Below, piece by piece: positions 1 to 7,864 of a stretch of DNA of 64,000 bases (its first letter is position 1; every line of letters begins with the position of its first letter). The stretch comes from BM520 sp964474455 (lineage in GTDB: Bacteria; Bacteroidota; Bacteroidia; Bacteroidales; BM520). The notes under the pieces are model-generated. The model did no database searches and was not told the DNA's origin. It was given only the letters and a program-made list of their open reading frames with translations. Both the position numbers and the translations under genes were made by a program. The DNA is taken from the NCBI GenBank assembly GCA_964474455.1, contig CAYYSU010000009.1:1-64000 (forward strand), read 5' to 3'.

Positions 1-38
1 ACACTTGTAAACATTAGTGTTACGGCTCCATAAAGTTG

Positions 39-113
39 TCGGGGTAGCAGGATTCGAACCTGCGACCTCCTGCTCCCAAAGCAGGCGCGCTAACCGGACT
101 ACGCTATACCCCG
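39..113 (-). tRNA. tRNA-Pro (anticodon TGG)
   Basis: On the minus strand the sequence folds as a tRNA: acceptor CGGGGTA/TACCCCG, an anticodon arm with loop TTTGGGA giving anticodon TGG, and a T arm containing GGTTCGAATCC. The discriminator base is A. CCA is not fully encoded (ACA follows). It lies 21 nt downstream of tRNA-Ser on the same strand, so the two are probably cotranscribed. Confidence 0.96.
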
Positions 114-133
114 AATATCGTTATGCAATTTGT

Positions 134-221
<88 letters not shown>

Positions 222-286
222 GGATGTGTTGACATCATTGCGATGATTTATCAAACTCTTTTATGAACGCCTCCGCTAACGGACTG

Positions 287-317
287 CAAAAATAGATAGT
301 TTTTTTTATTCTGCAAA
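287..317 (-). promoter_or_regulatory. Bacteroidota-type promoter of the tRNA-Ser/tRNA-Pro transcript
   Basis: On the minus strand TTTG (314-317) is followed after 19 nt by TATTTTTG (287-294), an exact match to TAnnTTTG. The predicted start near 281 leaves about 60 nt before tRNA-Ser. Both boxes and the spacing fit, so this is one of the best promoters in the window. Confidence 0.7.
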
Positions 318-618
318 TGAAAATGCAATACAAATGACATTTTTTTTACTATTCTTTCCCATGTGAAAATAGCTTCCTGCAAACCAAATAAATAAAGCTG
401 ATGTAATACACGGAATAACAATATGTTAAACGAAAGATACTACATAATATTTTGGTATGGAGACCGTTTTTATCGATGTCACGATTATCAGGTAACGACT
501 ACCTCTCAACAGTTATGGATAGTGGCAACGAGGTACGATCCTGTAACATAGATTATAATGTCGTGACAGGGTGTGTGTGTGTCTGGACTGGAGGGTTAGG
601 TATTGCTTATAATGAGTT
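318..618. other. Intergenic stretch without a recognised gene
   Basis: About 300 bases between the tRNA promoter and the 3' end of rnz. It holds a short GT run near 570-581 and AT-rich sequence. I see no convincing coding frame, terminator or structured RNA. An open frame on the plus strand from 452 runs into the antisense of rnz and has no family resemblance. Confidence 0.5.
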
Positions 619-1536
619 TCAAGAAGAGCGTTTCCACACTAATCCGTCTTTCACAGCCTCCGTGGAAGCAAACACCTCATGTGCCTGTTCCTGTAAAGGC
701 ATAATATTCTTATACCGATTTGAGAAATGGCCTATCAGAAGCTGCTTTACTCCGGCAAGCTTAGCGATTGTTGCTGCCTGCCGCGCCGTGCTATGCATAT
801 GTTCAGCTGCCAGGTCAGCTTTGTCGTCACCATAGCTTGCTTCATGGTACAATAAATCAACACCTTTAATATAAGGCACAATGGTTTCAGTATATTTTGT
901 ATCAGAGCAGTAGGCATAACTCCACGGCGCTATTGGCGGCTTCGTAATCAATCTATTTGGAATCACTTTACCGTTGTCATCCACATAGTCCTCCCCTGCT
1001 TTGATACGCGTGTACCACTCAACAGGTATGTCATGCTCCAAAATAAACTCCCGTCGTATATTCAGTGGCTGTTGCGCTCTACGAAACAAGTACCCCGATG
1101 TGGGCAAACGATGCTTCAGAGGAATAGAGAACACCTCAACCTTCTCATCTCTGTATATCACCTCATGGAGTGTTGTGTCCACAGTATGGTAAACCACTTG
1201 GTACGAGAGTTCATGGCGCGCATAGCTCAAAATCAGAGTCAGGACTTGCTCAAGTCCTTCCGGTCCAAAAACATGTAATGGCTTGGTACGACCCCGGAGA
1301 TGCATTGTGGAGATAAGCCCCGGAAGGCCGAAGAAGTGGTCTCCATGGAGATGGCTGATAAAAACAGCATGAATCTTCAACATCTTAACACCAAAACGCA
1401 TCATCTGAACCTGTGTGCCCTCTGCGCAATCGATAAGGTATATGCGCTCATCAAGAGCAAGAGCATGAGATGATGGATTTCGGTGTGGCGTGGGTATCGC
1501 TGATGATGACCCAAGGACTGTGAGAGTTTCGTTCAT
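619..1536 (-). CDS. rnz: Ribonuclease Z (tRNA 3' processing endonuclease)
   Basis: Zinc-dependent endonuclease that removes the 3' trailer from tRNA precursors, a cytoplasmic beta-lactamase-fold enzyme. The 305 residues match the short bacterial form. Visible motifs are HLHGDH at residues 62-67, then HEAS, HMHSTA and GHFSNRY in the C-terminal half, which supply the remaining metal ligands. The N-terminus MNETLTVLGSSSAIP matches the usual start of the family, so the ATG at 1536 is well supported. An exact TATCTTTG -7 box ends only 4 nt before this ATG, so the mRNA may be leaderless. It is transcribed toward the tRNA genes, but the tRNA operon has its own promoter. Function is certain from the motifs. 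Confidence 0.96.
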   Translation of the reverse strand: MNETLTVLGSSSAIPTPHRNPSSHALALDERIYLIDCAEGTQVQMMRFGVKMLKIHAVFISHLHGDHFFGLPGLISTMHLRGRTKPLHVFGPEGLEQVLTLILSYARHELSYQVVYHTVDTTLHEVIYRDEKVEVFSIPLKHRLPTSGYLFRRAQQPLNIRREFILEHDIPVEWYTRIKAGEDYVDDNGKVIPNRLITKPPIAPWSYAYCSDTKYTETIVPYIKGVDLLYHEASYGDDKADLAAEHMHSTARQAATIAKLAGVKQLLIGHFSNRYKNIMPLQEQAHEVFASTEAVKDGLVWKRSS

Positions 1537-1540
1537 ATAG

Positions 1541-1548
1541 CAAAGATA
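1541..1548 (-). promoter_or_regulatory. -7 box (TATCTTTG) just before rnz
   Basis: An exact match to TAnnTTTG on the minus strand, identical to the boxes before pyrG, gcvP and argS. No good TTTG lies at 19-21 nt; a TTTG occurs at 17 nt (1566-1569). The predicted transcription start falls at or next to the rnz start codon. Confidence 0.5.
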
Positions 1549-1566
1549 AGATTTTACCCTTTCAAC

Positions 1567-1595
1567 AAAAAAGGGCTACCAAATGGCAGCCCTTT
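1567..1595 (-). terminator. Rho-independent terminator of rpsA
   Basis: On the minus strand an 11-bp stem, AAAGGGCTGCC/GGTAGCCCTTT with one G-T pair, closes a 4-nt loop and runs straight into T6. It lies about 20 nt after the rpsA stop codon and separates rpsA from rnz. Confidence 0.88.
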
Positions 1596-1616
1596 ATATA
1601 ATTCCTATAGAGGTTC

Positions 1617-3809
1617 TTATTCTTTAGTTTCCGCCTCAGGAGTATTTTGATCATCCTTTGCGTCGTCATCCTTAGATTTTTTTGCCTTAGGCTTGTCTTC
1701 CTTTGGTTCTTCAGCCTTTGGTTCTTCAACCTTTGGAGTATCTTCCTTTGGTTCTTCAGCCTTTGGTTCTTCTACCTTTGGAGTATCTTCCTTTGGTTCT
1801 TCAGCCTTTGGTTCTTCAACCTTTGGAGCGTCTTTCTTAGGTGCTTCAACCTTCGGAGCGGCAACAACAGGAATAGCAGCTGCTGCAGCTTTCTTCTCCT
1901 CTTTTTCCATATCTGACTTCAGAGATGCGAGAGCTTCGAGGTCACCAAGAGTAGTCTTTTCAAGTCCGTCACTAAGTTTTTTCATAGACTTACGTGCGGT
2001 ACGCTCTTTAGTTGTCTTTTGCTCATACTGCTTAGCTTTCTCAGCCATCACAGTATCCTGGAAGATACGAGAGTGAGAGAGGATAATCTTCTTACCATCT
2101 TTATTGAATTCTATAACTTTAAAATCGTTAGATTCATCAACGCGGAGGTTAGAACCATCTTCTTTCTGAGTATGGCGGCTTGGGCAGAAACCTTCAACAC
2201 CGTAAGGCAGAGTAACTACCATACCTTTGTCGTTAGCGCTGCTTACAGAGCCTTTATGAACAGATCCTACAGTAAATACTGATTCGAATACATCCCATGG
2301 GTTCTCCTCAAGCTGCTTATGGCCGAGGCTGAGGCGACGGTTTTCAACGTCAACATCGAGAACAACAACATCAATATTTTCACCAATCTTAGTAAATTCA
2401 GCAGGGTGCTTGATCTTCTTCGACCAGCTAAGGTCAGAGATGTGGATCAGTCCGTCAACACCTTCTTCGAGTTCTACGAAGATACCGAAGTTTGTGAAGT
2501 TACGAACGATAGCATTATGCCTGGAATGAGTAGGATATTTCTCAGTAATGTTGGCCCATGGATCCGGGATCAGTTGTTTGATACCCAGGGACATTTTACG
2601 TGCTTCGCGGTCAAGAGTAAGGATTACAGCTTCCACTTCATCACCTACCTTCATAAAGTCCTGCGCTGTTCGGAGGTGCTGTGACCAGCTCATTTCAGAA
2701 ACGTGGATCAGGCCTTCTACGCCGGGAGCAATCTCTATGAATGCACCGTAATCGGCAATAACCACAACTCTACCTTTAACCTTATCACCAACATTAAGGT
2801 TTTCATTAAGGGCATCCCATGGATGAGGCGTAAGTTGTTTGAGGCCAAGAGCAATACGTTTTTTGTTTTCATCGAAGTCGAGGATAACCACTTTGATCTT
2901 CTCGTCAAGAGTAACGATCTCTTCCGGATGGTTGATACGTCCCCATGAGAGGTCTGTAATGTGAACAAGTCCGTCAACGCCGCCAAGGTCGATAAATACA
3001 CCATAAGAGGTGATATTTTTAACAGTACCTTCAAGTACCTGACCTTTTTCGAGTTTGGCGATGATGTCAGCTTTCTGAGCTTCCAGTTCGTCTTCGATAA
3101 GTGCTTTATGTGACACCACGACATTTTTATATTCCTGGTTGATCTTCACAACCTTGAATTCCATTGTCTTGTCAACATATATGTCGTAATCGCGGATAGG
3201 CTTAACGTCGATTTGAGATCCGGGCAAGAATGCCTCAATACCAAATACGTCAACGATGAGACCACCTTTAGTACGACACTTAACGTAACCGTTAATAATT
3301 TCGTCTTTGTCGTGAGCTGTGTTAATACGCTCCCATGATTTGAGTACCCTTGCCTTCTTATGAGAAAGGAGCAGCTGACCGTTAGGGTCTTCCTGGCTTT
3401 CAACATACACTTCCACAACATCGCCTGATTTGAGGTCCGGGTTGTAACGGAATTCGTTTACAGGAACGATACCATCAGATTTGAAGCCAATATTGATAAC
3501 AACTTCGCGGTTTGTTTTAGTAACAACAGTACCATCAACAACCTCATGCTCAGCAACCTGACTAAGTGTCTGATCATAAATATTTGAAAGCTTGTCGCGT
3601 TCACCTTCAGAATAGATCTCTTTTTTCTTACCAACAGAATCCCAGTCAAAATCTGGGCGTTCGTCTTTGTTGAGTAATGATTTTTGGGTCTCTTCCTTAG
3701 CTTCAGGTTGAGCTACTGGAGCTTCTTCAGGTTGAGCTACAGGAGTTTCCTCAGGTTTAGCTACGGGTTTTTCCTCATTTTGAGGAACGTTTACATTTTC
3801 TTCTGCCAT
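1617..3809 (-). CDS. rpsA: 30S ribosomal protein S1
   Basis: RNA-binding ribosomal protein that helps load mRNA on the 30S subunit. The 730 residues carry six S1/OB repeats, roughly at residues 87-155, 170-240, 258-325, 342-412, 430-500 and 514-582, with typical strings such as GTVKNITSYGVFIDLGGVDG. The family is usually about 550-600 residues; the excess lies in a Pro/Glu-rich head (residues 1-50, PVAQPEE repeats) and a long charged tail (about 620-730) that contains three copies of a 15-residue unit rich in P, K and E. The start ATG at 3809 has no Shine-Dalgarno. The gene has a consensus promoter about 120 nt upstream and a terminator after the stop. The tail is unusual; the identity is certain. 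Confidence 0.97.
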   Translation of the reverse strand: MAEENVNVPQNEEKPVAKPEETPVAQPEEAPVAQPEAKEETQKSLLNKDERPDFDWDSVGKKKEIYSEGERDKLSNIYDQTLSQVAEHEVVDGTVVTKTNREVVINIGFKSDGIVPVNEFRYNPDLKSGDVVEVYVESQEDPNGQLLLSHKKARVLKSWERINTAHDKDEIINGYVKCRTKGGLIVDVFGIEAFLPGSQIDVKPIRDYDIYVDKTMEFKVVKINQEYKNVVVSHKALIEDELEAQKADIIAKLEKGQVLEGTVKNITSYGVFIDLGGVDGLVHITDLSWGRINHPEEIVTLDEKIKVVILDFDENKKRIALGLKQLTPHPWDALNENLNVGDKVKGRVVVIADYGAFIEIAPGVEGLIHVSEMSWSQHLRTAQDFMKVGDEVEAVILTLDREARKMSLGIKQLIPDPWANITEKYPTHSRHNAIVRNFTNFGIFVELEEGVDGLIHISDLSWSKKIKHPAEFTKIGENIDVVVLDVDVENRRLSLGHKQLEENPWDVFESVFTVGSVHKGSVSSANDKGMVVTLPYGVEGFCPSRHTQKEDGSNLRVDESNDFKVIEFNKDGKKIILSHSRIFQDTVMAEKAKQYEQKTTKERTARKSMKKLSDGLEKTTLGDLEALASLKSDMEKEEKKAAAAAIPVVAAPKVEAPKKDAPKVEEPKAEEPKEDTPKVEEPKAEEPKEDTPKVEEPKAEEPKEDKPKAKKSKDDDAKDDQNTPEAETKE
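1696..1830 (-). repeat. Three tandem 45-bp repeats inside rpsA
   Basis: Three nearly identical in-frame 45-bp units at 1696-1740, 1741-1785 and 1786-1830 encode PKVEEPKAEEPKEDT-like units in the S1 tail. They differ by single bases, which points to recent duplication or homogenisation. Each unit is a multiple of three, so copy-number change keeps the frame. Confidence 0.93.
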
Positions 3810-3931
3810 TATAAAATGGTATTACTGTGGCCCAACGGTCAGACCGGGTTAAACATTAATTTTTACTCCTTTAGCGAGACTCTCGGAAACCGTTGAAATA
3901 CCATCCGATGCCATTTCGCCCAAAAGGGCTG

Positions 3932-3963
3932 CAAAATTACGGTTTAATATATTAATATGCAAA
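3932..3963 (-). promoter_or_regulatory. Consensus promoter of rpsA
   Basis: On the minus strand TTTG (3960-3963), a 20-nt spacer and TAATTTTG (3932-3939) form a perfect Bacteroidota promoter. The predicted start near 3925 gives a leader of about 115 nt, long for this window. The leader begins with a small CCCTTTTGGG hairpin and has a second short inverted repeat, CGGTCTGACCG, near 3837. A role in S1 autoregulation is possible but not shown. Confidence 0.75.
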
Positions 3964-4039
3964 CCCTTACATTAATTATTAATGATAAGATAAGTCGGTG
4001 CCCTCAGCTTTGCCCGGGCACAAAAACATGTACTATTAA

Positions 4040-5992
4040 TTACTTCTTGGGAACCTGCACGCCCTGCTGCTTCGCCATATCTTCCAAACGCTTCTGAAAG
4101 CCTGACTTCTTCTTAGGCTTGCTATTCTTTTTGTTCTTCTGGATCTTGGCACGAAGCTTATCTTCATCAATAAGCTTTCTAAAAATAAACATCTGCGTAA
4201 AGGTGATGATGTTGGCCAGAAAATAATAGTAACTTAAACCTGCGGAGTAACTATTGAAGAACCCCAGGAACATTATAGGCATCATATACAACATAACTTT
4301 CATGCCCGGGACCTGATTGCTCTGACCTGTCATATCATTATTTAACTTTGTATAGATAATAGTAGATACTGTCATCAACAACGTAAAGAGACTCACGTGA
4401 TCGCCATACATCGGAATGGTAAATGGCAGATCTAATATTGAGTCGTATGTGGAGAGGTCGTGGGCCCATAAGAAAGATTGCTGACGTAACTCAATCGCTC
4501 CGGGGAAAAATCTGAACATCGCAATCAGAATGGGCATCTGCAACAGCATAGGCAAACAACCAGACATTGGACTGGCGCCGGCTTTTTTATAGAGCTCCAT
4601 GGTAGCCTGTTGCTTCTTCATGGCATCTTCCTGCTTCGGATACTTCGCATTTATCTCATCAACTTCAGGCTTAAGAACCCGCATCTTTGCCGACGAGGTA
4701 TATGTTTTAGCTGCAATAGGCATAAGTAGTAGCTTAAGCAGAACAGTAAGCACCAAGATGATAATACCGTAATTCCAACCAAAACCTTCCAGGAAGTTAA
4801 AAACAGGAATAATTGCAAACCTGTTGATCCAATGAAGAAGAAAGAAACCCCATCCCAACTGAATTTGCTGTTCCAGATCAAGATCCATACGCTTTAAAAT
4901 ACGGTACTTGTTAGGGCCAAAATAAAAGCTCATTCCTAAAGTGTTATCCTGCAGAGGATCGTAAGGAAGACCGATGATCGAAGTCATGGTCTTGATATAT
5001 CGCGGATTCTTACTCTGCTTAACAGATTCTGTGACTGTTTTCAGATCACCGTTCTCAAAGAAGTTATCTGCAATAATAGTAGATGAAAAGAACTGCTGTT
5101 TATAAGATACCCACTTCAGACGCGTAGCTATACTCTCCTCGTCATCAGCATTATCTTTAAGATGTTCCACATCATCATTATAATTTTTAAAATATGCTGT
5201 GATTGCATTCAACCGGTTCTCGGTAAGTTGTTCCTGCTGAAGAATATCCATATTCCATTCCAGGTCTACGAAATTGCCGCGAGTAGTAATCACGTTCTGC
5301 ATTCCTTTAAAGGAGATATCAAAATCCACCAGGTATGAATCACCGGTAACGGTATAGAGATATTCGATATACTGCGAAGGGTTCACATCATCATCTCCCT
5401 TGTCGGCGTACAATCGCATGGAGAAGGTTAATTTCTCTTCACCCGAAACAGTAAGTTTCTCATCCTCAAAACCTCTGCCGTTCCATACAGGTTTGAAGTA
5501 GAACTCATTGGTATTTATAAGTCGGTTTTGGGAAAAGAAAGAGAAGCCCAGCTTATTCTGATCTCCTTCGAAAAGAATTAAAGGCAGCGAGTCAAAGGTC
5601 TGATAATCTTTTAATTCCACAGATAGAGGGCGCCCACCTTTTGCGGCGACAACCATTTTTATCACATCATTTTCAATGATATAGGTATCATCATCACCTG
5701 TTGCGGAACCAGCGAATACACCAAACTGCTCACGTTTCTGCTGAGCAAGATCATCGTCACTTGCAACAACATCATTTTGCGGTGTTGTGGTAGAGGCCCG
5801 ATTTTCAACAGCATGTTGTTGGAGAATCTGATGTGCAAGGTTTACACTGTCGTTATATGCCTTTACAGCAGCTATAGAATCACGATAATGCGCCATAGCT
5901 TCCTGCTCCTCCTGAGAAGGCTTATTCCACCAGGTAAATAAGGAGATCATCCCGAAAATAAGTACCAGACCGAGAATGTTATTTCTATCCAT
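4040..5992 (-). CDS. yidC: Membrane protein insertase YidC
   Basis: Inserts and folds inner-membrane proteins, alone or with SecYEG. The 650 residues show an N-terminal membrane anchor (residues 1-21), a large periplasmic domain (about 90-370), then the conserved insertase core with five hydrophobic segments (about 390-620), including the GWNYGIIILVLTVLLKLLLMPI and GLSYYYFLANIITFTQM regions. A lysine-rich tail (KNKKNSKPKKKSG) follows, as in other ribosome-binding YidC tails. It starts 22 nt after pyrG on the same strand, so the two are likely one transcript. The start ATG at 5992 directly precedes the anchor. Confidence 0.96.
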   Translation of the reverse strand: MDRNNILGLVLIFGMISLFTWWNKPSQEEQEAMAHYRDSIAAVKAYNDSVNLAHQILQQHAVENRASTTTPQNDVVASDDDLAQQKREQFGVFAGSATGDDDTYIIENDVIKMVVAAKGGRPLSVELKDYQTFDSLPLILFEGDQNKLGFSFFSQNRLINTNEFYFKPVWNGRGFEDEKLTVSGEEKLTFSMRLYADKGDDDVNPSQYIEYLYTVTGDSYLVDFDISFKGMQNVITTRGNFVDLEWNMDILQQEQLTENRLNAITAYFKNYNDDVEHLKDNADDEESIATRLKWVSYKQQFFSSTIIADNFFENGDLKTVTESVKQSKNPRYIKTMTSIIGLPYDPLQDNTLGMSFYFGPNKYRILKRMDLDLEQQIQLGWGFFLLHWINRFAIIPVFNFLEGFGWNYGIIILVLTVLLKLLLMPIAAKTYTSSAKMRVLKPEVDEINAKYPKQEDAMKKQQATMELYKKAGASPMSGCLPMLLQMPILIAMFRFFPGAIELRQQSFLWAHDLSTYDSILDLPFTIPMYGDHVSLFTLLMTVSTIIYTKLNNDMTGQSNQVPGMKVMLYMMPIMFLGFFNSYSAGLSYYYFLANIITFTQMFIFRKLIDEDKLRAKIQKNKKNSKPKKKSGFQKRLEDMAKQQGVQVPKK

Positions 5993-6014
5993 TTTAAATA
6001 ATTTCTTTCAACTA

Positions 6015-7631
6015 CTAAATTAATTCACTATCAAATTTTATTGCTGCAGCTACAAAAGCTGAAAACAGCGGATGTGGCTCTGCCACAGTACTGCGGTATT
6101 CGGGATGGAACTGTACTCCAATAAACCATGGGTGTTCAGTAATTTCCATTATCTCAACAAGGTTATCCTGATCATTAAAACCACTGACAACCATACCTGC
6201 TTTTTTATATTCATCAGTATAGATATTATTGTATTCAAAGCGGTGGCGGTGGCGTTCGGTGATATGCTCTTTACCATAAACCTGCATTGCTTTGGAGCCT
6301 TCTTTTATGGTGCAGGGGTATGCCCCCAGCCGCATTGTTCCACCCATTCCCGAAATATCTTTCTGGTCCTCCATGATATCAATCACAGGGTGTTTTGTTT
6401 TAGAATCCATTTCAGTGCTATGCGCATTCTGGTAGCCCAAAACATTCCTGGCGAATTCGATTACAGCACACTGCATTCCAAGGCAGATACCCAGGAACGG
6501 AATCTTTTGCTCTCGAGCATATTTAATTGCTACTATTTTGCCTTCGATGCCACGTTCACCAAAACCCGGCGCCACTAACACTGCACTCATAGAACTGAGT
6601 TTCTCCTGAACGTTATTCTTATTAATAGATTCAGAACTAATACGGTGTACTACAACCTTGCAGCGATTCACTGTTCCTGCATGAATAAACGATTCAAGGA
6701 TCGATTTATAGGCATCTTTCAGTTCGGTATATTTGCCTATAAGGGCTATATTTACAAGGCATTTAGGATGTTCTAATTTATAAAGAAAGCTCTCCCATAA
6801 TGCCAGATCCGGTTCGCGGTTGTATGCTGTACGAGTTTTTCTAAGAACCTCTATGTCGAGTTTCTCTTCACGCATAAGAACCGGCACCTGATAGATTGAT
6901 GAAGCATCGATGGATTCAATTACAGAATTCCTTTCCACATTACAGAACTGCGCGATTTTATTTCTAATGGATTCGTTAAGAGGCTTTTCAGTACGACAAA
7001 CGATAATCTCTGGCTGAATACCGGACTCCAGGAGGTGTTTTACAGAGTGTTGAGTTGGTTTTGTTTTTAGTTCCTGAGCTGCGGCCAGATAAGGCACCAA
7101 AGTAAGATGAATCACAATACACTTATCACCAACCTCCCATTTAAGCTGACGAACAGCCTCAATATAAGGCAATGATTCGATGTCTCCCACCGTACCACCA
7201 ATTTCCGTTATTACAAAATCATAATCACCTGTATTGCCAAGAAGCTTAATACGATACTTTATTTCATCAGTAATATGAGGAACCACCTGTACAGTTTTTC
7301 CCAGATAATCACCACGCCGCTCTTTTTCTATAACCGACTGATATACACGGCCGGTAGTAACATTGTTGGCTTGTGATGTGGGCACGTTAAGATATCGCTC
7401 ATAGTGCCCCAGGTCGAGATCCGTTTCGGCGCCGTCATCAGTAACGTAGCACTCCCCGTGCTCATAAGGATTCATGGTTCCGGGGTCAATATTTATATAT
7501 GGATCAAACTTCTGAATAGTGACACGAAAACCACGAGCCTGAAGCAGTTTTGCCAGGCTAGCGGAAATAATACCTTTTCCCAACGAAGAGGAAACACCGC
7601 CTGTAACGAATACATATTTTGTTCTGGGCAT
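6015..7631 (-). CDS. pyrG: CTP synthase
   Basis: Converts UTP to CTP using glutamine and ATP, the last step of pyrimidine nucleotide synthesis. The 538 residues are the normal length. The synthetase half opens with TGGVSSSLGKGIISASLAK (P-loop) and contains HVTDD-like and EIGGTVGDIES motifs. The class I glutaminase half has the nucleophile motif GICLGMQCAV and the FHPEY histidine motif near the C-terminus. The start ATG at 7631 fits the family. It is first in a pyrG-yidC unit and has a TATCTTTG -7 box about 33 nt upstream. Divergent from the C10 protease gene. Confidence 0.97.
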   Translation of the reverse strand: MPRTKYVFVTGGVSSSLGKGIISASLAKLLQARGFRVTIQKFDPYINIDPGTMNPYEHGECYVTDDGAETDLDLGHYERYLNVPTSQANNVTTGRVYQSVIEKERRGDYLGKTVQVVPHITDEIKYRIKLLGNTGDYDFVITEIGGTVGDIESLPYIEAVRQLKWEVGDKCIVIHLTLVPYLAAAQELKTKPTQHSVKHLLESGIQPEIIVCRTEKPLNESIRNKIAQFCNVERNSVIESIDASSIYQVPVLMREEKLDIEVLRKTRTAYNREPDLALWESFLYKLEHPKCLVNIALIGKYTELKDAYKSILESFIHAGTVNRCKVVVHRISSESINKNNVQEKLSSMSAVLVAPGFGERGIEGKIVAIKYAREQKIPFLGICLGMQCAVIEFARNVLGYQNAHSTEMDSKTKHPVIDIMEDQKDISGMGGTMRLGAYPCTIKEGSKAMQVYGKEHITERHRHRFEYNNIYTDEYKKAGMVVSGFNDQDNLVEIMEITEHPWFIGVQFHPEYRSTVAEPHPLFSAFVAAAIKFDSELI

Positions 7632-7663
7632 ATGGCTGCTTTAAAATATTTAAAAACAAGCTA

Positions 7664-7671
7664 CAAAGATA
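7664..7671 (-). promoter_or_regulatory. -7 box (TATCTTTG) of pyrG
   Basis: Exact TAnnTTTG on the minus strand; the predicted start near 7658 gives a leader of about 27 nt. No clear TTTG is seen at the -33 distance, so only the -7 box is claimed. Confidence 0.55.
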
Positions 7672-7802
7672 TAAATTCTCACGGCATGCAGCGAGATTTC
7701 AACGTTAATATAGCGCAAAACTATATTTATATGTCTGCAAATAAAATTATCAGTACTGATTATCAACACCGAAATGTGATTATTGACCCATAAAATGAAG
7801 CA

Positions 7803-7834
7803 CTTGTTATTAAAACAAAAAATATTTACTTTTA
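7803..7834 (+). promoter_or_regulatory. Probable promoter of the C10 protease gene
   Basis: CTTG (7803-7806), a 20-nt spacer and TACTTTTA (7827-7834) are each one base from consensus with ideal spacing. The predicted start near 7840 lies downstream of an in-frame TTG at 7838, which supports the ATG at 7865 as the true start codon. Confidence 0.45.
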
Positions 7835-7864
7835 CGGTTGCCGGCTTATTATAAATTTAAAGAG

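Noticed and set aside
565..585. Short GT run after rnz
   Set aside because: Too short to be a meaningful microsatellite and not linked to any gene.
1647..2076. Long plus-strand open frames opposite the rpsA tail
   Set aside because: They are the antisense of the 45-bp repeats; their Phe/Ser/Gly repeats simply mirror the Glu/Pro/Lys code.
3998..4021. GTGCCC/GGGCAC hairpin between yidC and rpsA
   Set aside because: The T-run lies on the wrong side for a terminator of the minus-strand yidC gene, and there is no other support for a function.
7838..7864. TTG start nine codons upstream of the C10 protease ATG
   Set aside because: It would place charged residues before the signal peptide and lies at the predicted transcription start.
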